Assembly (NCBI GenBank): GCA_016706545.1 | Contig: JADJJK010000009.1 | Location: forward strand, 62,001-126,000 | Length of the DNA stretch: 64,000 nt | Direction: 5' to 3' | Source: Myxococcales bacterium | GTDB taxonomy: Bacteria; Myxococcota_A; Polyangia; Haliangiales; Haliangiaceae | Part shown: positions 39,801-49,201 of the stretch, in pieces | Position numbering within the stretch: position 1 is the stretch's first letter | Layout: each line of letters opens with the position of its first letter | Notes under the pieces: model-generated | What the model was told of the DNA's origin: nothing | What the model saw: only the letters and a program-made list of their open reading frames with translations | Databases searched by the model: none | Made by a program: the position numbers and the translations under genes

Positions 39801-40590
39801 CCAGCATCACGCGCGTGGTCGCGCCCTCGAACGGCAGGTGCCCGGTCAGCGCATGGAAGATCACCGCCCCCAGCGCGTACCAGTCCACCGCGGCGCCAAG
39901 CGTGGTCTCGCCGGCCGACTGCTCCGGCGCCATGTACGCCACCGTGCCGACGATCTTGCCTTCGTCCTCGGCGTGGCCGTGGCCGATCTCGGCCGCCAGC
40001 CCGAAGTCCACCAGCACCACCCGGCCGGTCGAGGTGACCAGGATGTTGGAGGGCTTGATGTCGCGGTGGATCTTGTGTGCCGCGTGCAGGGCGTTTAGGC
40101 CATGCACGAGCTGCGGCAGCGCCAGGCGCAGCCGGTCGATGAGGCAGGGCGTGTGGAACATGGGCTCAGGCTCCACGTATGGCTGCGTGGTCTCGCTGGC
40201 CCCGTTGCTGCGCCAGATCGGCGTGGTGACGGTGTTGCCGGAGCGGGCGAGGCCAGAGCTGGTCTCGGCGTTCCCCATCTCGTCCTTGGTCGGCTTGCCC
40301 CAGAGGTAGGCCAGCAGGTCCTGACCATCGAGCAGCTCCATGGTGAAGAAGCACTGCTCGGACTCGTCCTCCACCACCAGGTCGTAGAGCGCCACCAGGT
40401 TGCGATGGCTCAGATCGGTCAGGGCGCGAAACTCGTTCTTGATCTGATAGACCTTGTCCGCGTCGCGGTTGGCGGCGATGGTCTTGAGCGCGAGGCGTTG
40501 GCCGCGCTCGCGGTCGAGCACCTCGAACACGACGCCCATACCTCCGGCCCCGATCCGCCGCAGTACCTCGTATCGCTCGTTCTCGAGCAT
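36820..40590 (-). CDS. Serine/threonine protein kinase fused to AAA-type ATPase and TPR region
   Basis: About 1256 aa. An N-terminal Hanks-type kinase (about 7-300) has glycine loop GAGGMG, catalytic HRDIKPSN and DFG, and MAPEQ before the P+1 region; a roughly 45-residue insertion sits mid-domain. An AAA_16/STAND-like ATPase follows (about 320-650) with Walker A ASGLGKTS and Walker B-type VVLFLDDMQWVD. The C-terminal half is helical TPR-like repeats. The architecture recalls PknK-like regulators. A GTG three codons upstream of the chosen ATG is possible. Followed after 2 nt by the duplicated membrane protein. Confidence 0.93.
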   Translation of the reverse strand: MLENERYEVLRRIGAGGMGVVFEVLDRERGQRLALKTIAANRDADKVYQIKNEFRALTDLSHRNLVALYDLVVEDESEQCFFTMELLDGQDLLAYLWGKPTKDEMGNAETSSGLARSGNTVTTPIWRSNGASETTQPYVEPEPMFHTPCLIDRLRLALPQLVHGLNALHAAHKIHRDIKPSNILVTSTGRVVLVDFGLAAEIGHGHAEDEGKIVGTVAYMAPEQSAGETTLGAAVDWYALGAVIFHALTGHLPFEGATTRVMLEKQQMTARRASRLATGIPEDLDQLCADLLELDPRKRPTGADMLRRLGLRGDSARMANMSISRESPFAGRDAELTLLDQALAPITKKRASVATVRAASGLGKTSLVARFFERVRASHSDALLLRGRCLDRENIPYKAIDHLIDALSDWLIRLSAAEATALLPEDACLLPTLFPVLDRVQAIANAPLTRQLADPQVRRTHAFEALRGMLQRLGESRTVVLFLDDMQWVDRDTLALLADLMRAPDPPPILLVLASRVEGSETMLDLVQRMDVDPVHIELAPLSPEAATSLALAQLGDHSTPELISRVVTEADGSPLFLMELIPYLQAGEEHNGDLEAIAGRGLDAMLSDRIDQLGEPARLLAEIVAVSGEPLSPKMLALASGLEGETSRLLAALSAQRLVRNSGVRGEDVVEVFHARVRKALLTGMPEDRRAGHHRALATAWSGNRGTAEQLARHWYGAGDLEHAVAHARRAGDEAAAKLDFDLSARWYGIALQSERWTEQERRLLRTLLADVLANAGQPQKAANAYLEATRGADAATTLELRRRAAAALLQSGHVEEGLALTKEVLAAVGLQMAKTPRRALVSMLLRRGWLRLRGLGFRKRALAQISQTELTRVDVSEGVSFGLALVDTFRSMDFATRFLISALRLGEPWRVSRALALEIDFLAATAKRRRSLRLLAQLDQLTSTLDNPAAKPQLTTTRAFIEFFIHNRFRPAFEQFTEAIASYRAVVGRAGFELDTVSMFCCWSLYYQGNFGELSRRVPAMVEAAVRNGNRYAAVTLRCAFPVAWLARLEPDQIETEIATALASWPSPDQDYQVQHMLALCSRVDLALYRGRPEDVTDIIDREWGPIRRALLDRPPLQALLLRSTFARQALACAAKAAPGSLRCQTALGRAKEHVSKLRAAKLPLTGLCASMFEGVIAEIERRPADAIALYKKVLPGFESCDTHLFANAVRYRLGRVEGSYQGSSSQAQTLAWLNMHKVRKPEALLSMLLPGPA

Positions 40591-40652
40591 CCCTCGCACA
40601 CCACACTACAACAATCAGGGCCGCGAGATGACGCCGGAGCCGTGGCGAAATG

Positions 40653-41501
40653 TCAGCGACCGCGCAGCAGCCGTCCGAACTGGCTCATGGGGTACAGAGT
40701 CGCTCGCAGCCCATTGCGAAACCCTACGGGGCGCACACCTCTCCCACAGTTGAACATGGAGGCCTGCATGGTGTGGTCTTGTAGTTCCACGCGGGCCAGC
40801 AGGCGGAGCTCGGCCAGCTCCACGCGCGCTGTACCGTCGAGATCTGCGACCAGGAGCAGGCGGGCGCGGTCGCTCGCCAGGGCGGCGTCGAGCCTGTCGA
40901 TCCGCGAGCCCAGCGTGGAACGCGGAGGTGGCTCGGCGGCGGCCGGCTCCGCAGCGGCCACGCTCGGCGCCGCACCGGGGCCAGATGGCCTCGTGTCGCT
41001 AGATACGTCTGTTACAGAGGGCAGTCGGGTCAGCCGCAGCGTCGCCGCGCCCCTTCCCGGCAGCCACCACGGGGCCACGGTGGAATAGTGATTGGCCAGG
41101 TAGTCGGCGACGTCGGTGGCTGCCCGATCTCGGGCGGCGGTGAGGAAGGACTCGAACGAGCCCAGCAGCAGATCTTGGTCTCCCTGCCGTGGGTCCACGC
41201 TGTCCGCGTGCTCGCGCTGGCGCAGCCGCAAGAGCAGGCCAAGGACATCCGCCTTCTGGCCTCGCTGGTCTGCAAACGCGCCAGAGAACCGCACCAGCAC
41301 GGGCCCGGCCAGCCGCGCGCCAAGCTCGGGATCTCGCGGCAGCAGCTCGCCGGTACACAGCACGCCCTCGGCATGAATGGGCCGCGCCGCCCGCGCCAGC
41401 GCGACGAAGAAGAAGACGACGCCCAGCGCCGTGCCCAGCGTGGCGCCCATCACGAACCGCACGCCTAGGGAGATTGCGCCAAGAGCCCTCATGGCGCGCA
41501 T
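40653..41501 (-). CDS. Catalase-family (minimal catalase-like) haem protein with N-terminal membrane anchor
   Basis: 282 aa. A hydrophobic N-terminal segment (about 12-37) is followed by a sequence resembling small catalase-related proteins. RPIHAEG contains the likely distal His43 (RxxHAKG in catalases). VLVRFSGAFADQRGQKADVLGL matches the VRFS...DVRG segment. The end GFRNGLRATLYPMSQFGR gives an R-x-x-x-Y pattern with Tyr270 as possible haem ligand. The Asn-containing NNTPVF motif of true catalases is not evident, so peroxidase or hydroperoxide chemistry is as likely. It lies 62 nt upstream of the kinase gene, in the same direction. An ATG at 41492 is an alternative start. Confidence 0.55.
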   Translation of the reverse strand: MRAMRALGAISLGVRFVMGATLGTALGVVFFFVALARAARPIHAEGVLCTGELLPRDPELGARLAGPVLVRFSGAFADQRGQKADVLGLLLRLRQREHADSVDPRQGDQDLLLGSFESFLTAARDRAATDVADYLANHYSTVAPWWLPGRGAATLRLTRLPSVTDVSSDTRPSGPGAAPSVAAAEPAAAEPPPRSTLGSRIDRLDAALASDRARLLLVADLDGTARVELAELRLLARVELQDHTMQASMFNCGRGVRPVGFRNGLRATLYPMSQFGRLLRGR

Positions 41502-41600
41502 GGTAGCAGGGGCCCAGCTGTGAAAAGCCACCACCGAGGTGGTGAAGGTCGAACGAGGAGCGGGGGAGCGTCATCACCGAGGTCGCTGCGATTGGTCCGG

Positions 41601-41663
41601 CCTGCGAGGCCTGTGAGGCCTGTGAGGCCTGTGAGGCCTGCGAGGCCCGCGAGGTCTGCGAGG
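41601..41663. repeat. 9-nt tandem repeat CCTGTGAGG, seven copies
   Basis: Seven units of CCTGTGAGG or CCTGCGAGG lie in the 281-base gap between the divergent catalase-like and lipoprotein genes. Nothing else is recognised there. Confidence 0.85.
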
Positions 41664-41782
41664 CGCCGTGCGCTCGAGTCCCACCGCGGAACGTCCTCGC
41701 GACGTGCGCGGATGGCGACCGCGGCGCGGCGCGGCTGCGGCCGCGCAACAGGGATGGCACGCAGGCTGCTTTGGTTCGCAAC

Positions 41783-42127
41783 ATGAGATCGGTCGCTTGC
41801 TTGTGCCTGGTTACCTTCCTGCTGGCTGGCTGTGTGTTGCCTCGCCCTGCGCATCGCGTGGCGCTGGGCATAAACGGCGCGGCCGCCTTGAGCGGCGTCT
41901 TCCTCGGCGTCATCACCCCTCCTAGCTCGTCGAATGAAGACAGCGGGCCACGCCCCTCCGACTACGGGAGCCTGCTGTTTGCGGCCGGGGCGATTGGCGC
42001 CATGGCCACGCTGGCCTTGATGGTGGCGTTCCCCGGCAGCCCGGATGAGCCCCGGCCCGCCCCGGCTACCCGAGCTCGGCGCACCACTGACCAACGCGCT
42101 GGCGCGCCTGGTGAAGCACCGAGATGA
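41783..42127 (+). CDS. Small lipoprotein with one membrane segment, unknown
   Basis: 114 aa. Signal peptide with lipobox LLAGC (MRSVACLCLVTFLLAGC), then a Gly/Ala-rich stretch, one further hydrophobic segment (LLFAAGAIGAMATLALMVAF, about 65-86) and a basic/Pro-rich tail. An in-frame TTG lies four codons upstream; the ATG at 41783 is preferred. No family recognised. Confidence 0.55.
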   Translation: MRSVACLCLVTFLLAGCVLPRPAHRVALGINGAAALSGVFLGVITPPSSSNEDSGPRPSDYGSLLFAAGAIGAMATLALMVAFPGSPDEPRPAPATRARRTTDQRAGAPGEAPR

Positions 42128-42244
42128 GCGCGCGCGGATCGACGGGCGCGTGCGTCGTTCGACGGCGAGGATGAGCACCCCGGGCGCGAGGTTGGCGCGC
42201 GCTTTTGTGGCGCTGACGTGCGGCTCTGCGCCATGGTGGTCCGC

Positions 42245-42667
42245 ATGCCGCCAAGTCCCATGCTCGCCCCCGTGGTCGCCCTCGTTGCCTGGAGCCTCGT
42301 GATCTGGGCGTGGATGTACGCGACACGGCTGCCCGCCATCCAGCGCGCCAAGTTGCGGCCGGATCCCAACGCGCCGAGCGGCCAGCAGATGGCCACGCTG
42401 CCGCCCAAGGTTCGCTGGAAGGCGGACAACTACAACCACCTGATGGAGCAGCCCACGCTGTACTACGCCATCGCGATCACGCTGGCCTTGCTGGGGCGAG
42501 ACCACGGGCTTGATCTGATCCTCGCCTGGGCCTATGTCGGCCTGCGCGTGATCCACAGCCTGGTGCAGGCGCTGATCAACAAGATCGAGCTGCGGTTCGC
42601 GGTGTTCACCTTGTCGTCGCTGGTGCTGGTGGCGATGACCGTGCGCGCCGCGGCGATGTTTCTCTGA
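42245..42667 (+). CDS. MAPEG-family integral membrane protein
   Basis: About 140 aa with four hydrophobic helices. The core WKADNYNHLMEQPTLYYA and the following AYVGLRVIHSLVQALINK match the MAPEG family (microsomal glutathione transferase/eicosanoid enzymes), with the usual NxxExP-like and Arg-His positions. In-frame ATGs at 42233 and 42245 and a GTG at 42218 are all possible. The substrate is unknown. Confidence 0.85.
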   Translation: MPPSPMLAPVVALVAWSLVIWAWMYATRLPAIQRAKLRPDPNAPSGQQMATLPPKVRWKADNYNHLMEQPTLYYAIAITLALLGRDHGLDLILAWAYVGLRVIHSLVQALINKIELRFAVFTLSSLVLVAMTVRAAAMFL

Positions 42668-42708
42668 GCGCCGATCGACGTCGCAGCGCGTTTTCGCGGA
42701 GTCCCCGG

Positions 42709-43018
42709 TCAGCTCGCGACCGCGGCGGCGACGGCTCGCGGCAGGCAGTCGGTCAGCTCCTTGGCGTCGCTGGTGCTGTGCAGGTACAGGGGGGTGTCCC
42801 AGTCGCTGGTGGCGACGACGCGGACGACGAACTGGCCCTCCTCGGAGAAGGAAGGGTACCAGCCGATGTCGAGCACACGCTCGCCGGGGTACTCGATCTG
42901 CGCCAGGTCCTCCTTCAGCTCGTCGAGCTGCTCGGTGAGCGGGCGCGCCAGATCGAGCGACGAGAGCCTCCCAGAACACGACCTTGCCGGACTGCCAATC
43001 GATGTCTTCGCGTCGCAT
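42709..43018 (-). pseudogene. Probable immunity protein of the adjacent DUF4157 toxin, frameshifted
   Basis: Starts with ATG at 43018, 2 nt after the toxin stop. The first 17 codons (MRREDIDWQSGKVVFWE) are in one frame. From about 42965 coding sense continues in the next frame (SLDLARPLTEQLDELKEDL through VLDIGWYPSFSEEGQF) to a stop at 42709. The 310-nt length equals 3n+1, so one base is extra or two are missing; loss of one AG from GAGAG would fit. An intact product would be about 102-103 aa, soluble and acidic. The immunity role is inferred from position and size. May be real decay or an assembly error. Confidence 0.5.
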
Positions 43019-43020
43019 GG

Positions 43021-44360
43021 TTACCTCAGGAGCTTCTGGAACTCTTCGAGTGTGATCGGGTGGCCGTGGATGGTGCCACCAGACTCCTCCACGCGCACCC
43101 AGCGGCTGCCCTTTCCTGCGCTGGCGCCGATCTCTTCGGGAACTCCATGACCTTCCAGGTCTTGCCGTTGGTGACCTTCTTGCCCTCTGCCCAGATCTTG
43201 CGCTCGAAGTCCTCGATGTTGATGCTGCGCATGTACTTGGCGGGGCCGGACTTGGTGCTGTCGACGATGTCCTTCCACGGCAGCTTGGGGTTGGGCACGT
43301 GCTTGCCGCCGTGCGCGGTCCACGACACGACCTTCTTCCACATCGAGACGGTGCGCTGCGCCGCCTGCTGCGCATCGATGGCGCGCTTGGCCTTGTCCTC
43401 TAGCTGATCGGCGCGCCGGATCGCCGCGGCGATCTGCTTGGGCACGTTGTACAAGTCGAAGGCATCGCCGACCACCGGAATGAAGCCGATCGCGGTGACC
43501 CACCACGGGTCCTCGAGGATGCCCATGATGTCATCGGCCTCGTCGACGATCTCCTTGAGCAGCTTCTTGTCGAGCAGGTGCTTGATCTTGTCCTTGATGC
43601 GCGTCTTGATGAAGTTCTTGAGCATCCCCTTGGTGGCCTTCTTGGCCGCCATCTTGCCGACGAAGGAGATGAACGATCGCTGGATGCCCGCGCCGGGCGC
43701 CGCGGTGATCGCGGGGGCCGCGCTGCCCCCAGCCACCGCGTGCGCCACCGCTTCCGCCTCGTGCTCCGAGGCCGCGCTGTGGTCGCTGATGGCGCCGCTG
43801 GCCATCACCGGCGCGGCGCCGCCGTGGCGGCGGAACTGCTCGACGTGGGTCAGCTCGTGCGCCACCTTCTCCGGCGAAGGATCGTGAGAGTCGAAGGCCA
43901 CGGAGGTGCCGCGGGCGGCGGCCTCGGCGTCCATGGCGTGGAGCGGCGCGGTGGCGCCCAGGTACGCGGTGACGTCATCGAACGAGCGGCCAAACGAAGA
44001 CTCCATCTGCGCCTTGTGCGGGATGGCTCCGCCAGGGCCCGCGGTGGCGGCGTCAAACAGGCCGTCTGGATCCAGCGCGAACTCGCTGGCCGCGGCTGGC
44101 TGCTCGAGCACCGCTGCGGCCATGCCGCCGTTGCCGGCCAGCGCGTGGATGTTGAACGGCGGCTCGGGCGCAGCCGGGCCCTGGCTCGGCGGCGCCTCGG
44201 CCAGGGCGCCGAGCGCTCCCTCGTCGTCCCCGCCGTCCCCGCCGTCCCCGCCGTCCCCGCCCAGCTCGGAGACCAGCGTCATCCTGCCCAGCGCCTCGGC
44301 TGGAAGATCGAAGTCCGCATCTGCTTCGCGGTCGAGGGCTCGGTGGTCTAGGGCGGCCAT
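43021..44360 (-). pseudogene. DUF4157 polymorphic-toxin-like protein with frameshift near the C-terminus
   Basis: Start ATG at 44360 with AGGAG upstream. An Ala/Gly/Asp-rich leader, then a DUF4157 domain with HELTH (KVAHELTHVEQF), are followed by a Lys-rich helix and a hydrophobic pretoxin-like segment (TAIGFIPVVGDAFDLYNV). The C-terminal toxin domain includes KYMRSINIEDFERKIWAEGKK. In-frame reading ends at 43026 with Ser/Arg-rich nonsense. Shifting frame at the GGG run 43138-43140 (one base short) restores GASAGKGSRWVRVEESGG, then GHPITLEEFQKLLR and a stop at 43021. The length is 3n+2, consistent with a 1-nt deletion. The toxin role is inferred. Confidence 0.65.
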
Positions 44361-44505
44361 GAGGTGCTCCTGGAGACGGTGCGCTGGCGGGACTCGCCTC
44401 CACGCTACACGCATGGACGGGCGCGCCACGCCCAAGGTTCCTTGACTTGTTCTCACAGCGATCGACGTGTGATGCCACCGTACGTCGACCGCGCATGCTG
44501 CACGA

Positions 44506-46599
<2,094 letters not shown>

Positions 46600-46737
46600 G
46601 CACCGCGGCGCTGCGCCCACGCCTTGCGCTGCGACACTCAGGCGAGTGGGGGAGTCGCAGCGGCGCGGCGGGATGTCAGCGGCGCGCATTTCATCCGGGT
46701 GGACAGCGCGTGCCGGGGGCGCGCATCCTGGCTCTCC

Positions 46738-47862
46738 ATGAGGGCTATCGCGCCGTTCGTGCTGATGATGGGGATCCTTGGGGCCTCGGAGGCCCGCGCG
46801 GAGGATCCGGTGAGCGGGTTCTCCACGGAGGGGACGGGCATCCTCGCTGGCGAGGTGACCAGCGAAGCTGGCGAGCCGCTGTCGGGGGTGACCGTGGTGG
46901 CCACCACGCCAGATGGCGAGGTGACGACGGTGACGGACGCCAAGGGCAAGTACCGCATGGACCTGGGGCCGGCGCTGGGCGCCAAGTTCGTGTTCGTGCG
47001 GCGGCGGGCGCGCATCAACGGCCACACCACGCGCACCGCGACCGAGGACGGCGAGGAGTTCTTCGATATCCTCGAGGCCGACAAGCCCAAGGTCATGCCC
47101 CGGCCGCAGACCGGCACCAACGTGGTGCCGCAGTACAGTCAGGCGGCGCGCGACGCGGACGTCTGGGCACGCGCCTGGCTCATCCTCGACGTGGACGACT
47201 CGGGCCGGGTGGGCAAGCTCAAGCTGGTCAATCGCCCAGGCTACGGGCTCGATGAGATCGCCGTCCGAGAGGCCTTCAAGCTTCGCTTCGCGCCGGCGCA
47301 GAACCGGGCGGGCAAGCCGATGCGGGCCCTGGTGCTGTGGACCTACGAGTGGCCCTCGTACTGGTGGATGATCGACAACAAGTTCGTGCCCGGGTTTCTG
47401 CCGGACAAGATCGCCGACGTGCCGTGCAAGGGCACCCTCAGCAGTCAGCGGCGGCTCCGCGACTGCAGCCAGGCCGACGTGGCCAAGGCGCACGAGGTGG
47501 AGTGGATCAACGCCCCGAGCCTGCCGGAGCTGTCGCCGCGCTCGGTGGCGGCGGTGACGGCGCCGGCGCCCGAGCGCTGGTATCACGACCACGTGGGCTG
47601 GGTGGTCAGCGGCACTGGCGCGGTGCTAGTTGGCATGGGCGTGTACCTGGTGATCTCTGGCTACCAGCAAGAAGCTGACGCCGACGAGCTCGTGGACAAC
47701 CCCGTGGAGGCGGAGATCCGTCGTCACTCGGCGGCCGAGCGCAAGCGCGACGGCTGGCTGGTCGGCGGCTTTGGCGCCGCCGCGCTGGGCGTCGGCATCA
47801 CTCGCCTGGTGTTGCACAGCGATGGTGCGACCTCCTCGGTGGCGGTGGCTGGCAGGTTCTGA
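46738..47862 (+). CDS. Envelope protein with regulatory beta-sandwich and TonB-C-like segment (paralogue 1)
   Basis: About 374 aa. Signal peptide MRAIAPFVLMMGILGASEARA, then a carboxypeptidase-regulatory-like domain (GEPLSGVTVVATTPDGEVTT, then DAKGKYRMDLG). A TonB C-terminal-like segment follows (VGKLKLVNRPGYGLDEIAVREAF, then KLRFAPAQNRAGKPM). Two hydrophobic segments lie near the C-terminus (WVVSGTGAVLVGMGVYLVI and WLVGGFGAAALGVGITRLVL). Cys pairs in PCKG and RDCSQ are shared with the downstream paralogue. Function unknown; it may be a periplasmic or membrane relay. Confidence 0.65.
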   Translation: MRAIAPFVLMMGILGASEARAEDPVSGFSTEGTGILAGEVTSEAGEPLSGVTVVATTPDGEVTTVTDAKGKYRMDLGPALGAKFVFVRRRARINGHTTRTATEDGEEFFDILEADKPKVMPRPQTGTNVVPQYSQAARDADVWARAWLILDVDDSGRVGKLKLVNRPGYGLDEIAVREAFKLRFAPAQNRAGKPMRALVLWTYEWPSYWWMIDNKFVPGFLPDKIADVPCKGTLSSQRRLRDCSQADVAKAHEVEWINAPSLPELSPRSVAAVTAPAPERWYHDHVGWVVSGTGAVLVGMGVYLVISGYQQEADADELVDNPVEAEIRRHSAAERKRDGWLVGGFGAAALGVGITRLVLHSDGATSSVAVAGRF

Positions 47863-48023
47863 GCTGCGGGCGGGGGTGTCGGGCACGGTCGTCGATGTGT
47901 GCGCGGCCTTGATCACAGCTTGCGACACCTGGATCGACGCGGCGACCTCAGGTTGGCGTGGGCTGTCAGGAGCCAAGCGGCGCTTTGGTGGACAGGGGCA
48001 AAGCGCGGGAGCATGCTCACTGC

Positions 48024-49199
48024 ATGCGGAGCTCGGTCGTCCATCGCGTCTATCTGGTGCTGCTGCTGTGCCTGACTCCCTTGGTGGCGGTGGCTGACCA
48101 AGATCGCGTGAGCGGGTTCACCACCGAGGCAAGAGGGGTGATAACCGGGCAGGTCCTGGAGAACTCTGGCGAGCCGGCGCGGGGCGTCACGGTGCATGTC
48201 ACCACGCTCGCTGGCGAGCTCACCACGGTCACGGATGAGCACGGTCGCTATCGCATCGATCTGGGAACTACGCCCGGATCCAAGATGATCTTCGTGCGCA
48301 AGGTCGCCCGGATCAACGGCCAGACGACGGTGCAGACCACCACCGAGAGTGGCGAGGAGGTCGTCGAGATCCTGGAGGCCGACCAGCCCAAGGTGATGCC
48401 CAAGCCCAAGTCACCCACCAACCGCATTCCGGAGTACAGCCAGGCGGCGCGCGACGCGGACGTCTGGACCAAGGCCTGGTTGCTCTTGCACGTGGGGCGC
48501 GATGGTCAGGTCAAGCGGCTCAAGGTGCTGCACGCGCCTGGCCACGATCTAGACGAGGTCGCCGTGCGCGACGCGTTCTCCCTGCGCTTCGAGCCCGCGC
48601 TTGACCGCGCCGGGCGCCCGGTGCCGGTGATGGTGCTCTGGTCCTACGAGTGGCCTTCGTACTGGTGGATGGTGGAGCACAAGCACCCGCCGCGCGCGGT
48701 CCCCGCCGAGGTCAACGCGGTGCCATGCCGAGGGACCACCGGCGCCGCGTCGCGCCAGCGCGATTGCACCCAGGCCGAGATGGCGCAAGCGCACACGCTG
48801 CCGTGGGTGAGCCGCACCAAGTTCCTGGCCACCGGCAAGGTCGGCCGCATGGGCCACTCGAGCCTGGCGCTCCCGCCGGTGACCGTGCAGCGCGCGACCG
48901 GGCCAGCGCAGTGGTACGACAGCAAGCTCGGCTGGACCCTGACCGGCGCTGGCGCGGTGTTTGGCGTCACCTCGGCGTTCTTGCTGGTGACCGCGCAGCA
49001 GCTCGACGACAAGGCGGACATGAACGCATCGAACCCGCTGATCACTGGCTTCCATCAGCGTGAGGCGGCCAGCGTGCGCCGGACCGCCGGCTACATCTTC
49101 GGTGCGATGAGCGTGGCGATGACCATCGCTGGGGTGCGCCAGTTCTCCATCCACGCCGACCGTGAGCGCGCCACCGCCTCGGTGGCCTGGAAGTTCTAG
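48024..49199 (+). CDS. Envelope protein with regulatory beta-sandwich and TonB-C-like segment (paralogue 2)
   Basis: About 391 aa, a tandem duplicate of the upstream gene. It keeps the signal peptide, the RVSGFTTEARGVITGQVLE start, the TDEHGRYRIDLG motif, EYSQAARDADVW, YEWPSYWWM, the Cys pair (PCRG and RDCTQ) and two C-terminal hydrophobic segments. Divergence is clear in the linker (residues about 260-290). The ATG at 48024 was chosen for the signal peptide. It ends only 2 bases from the convergent hydrolase gene. Confidence 0.65.
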   Translation: MRSSVVHRVYLVLLLCLTPLVAVADQDRVSGFTTEARGVITGQVLENSGEPARGVTVHVTTLAGELTTVTDEHGRYRIDLGTTPGSKMIFVRKVARINGQTTVQTTTESGEEVVEILEADQPKVMPKPKSPTNRIPEYSQAARDADVWTKAWLLLHVGRDGQVKRLKVLHAPGHDLDEVAVRDAFSLRFEPALDRAGRPVPVMVLWSYEWPSYWWMVEHKHPPRAVPAEVNAVPCRGTTGAASRQRDCTQAEMAQAHTLPWVSRTKFLATGKVGRMGHSSLALPPVTVQRATGPAQWYDSKLGWTLTGAGAVFGVTSAFLLVTAQQLDDKADMNASNPLITGFHQREAASVRRTAGYIFGAMSVAMTIAGVRQFSIHADRERATASVAWKF

Positions 49200-49201
49200 A
49201 G

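Noticed and set aside
37357..40098. Plus-strand open frame of 913 codons opposite the kinase
   Set aside because: Gln/Arg/Gly-rich shadow of a gene with intact kinase and ATPase motifs.
41489..43375. Minus-strand open frame of 628 codons
   Set aside because: Only its short piece from 43018 (17 codons) is real coding sequence, the start of the immunity-like gene; the rest is out of frame or antisense to the MAPEG and lipoprotein genes.
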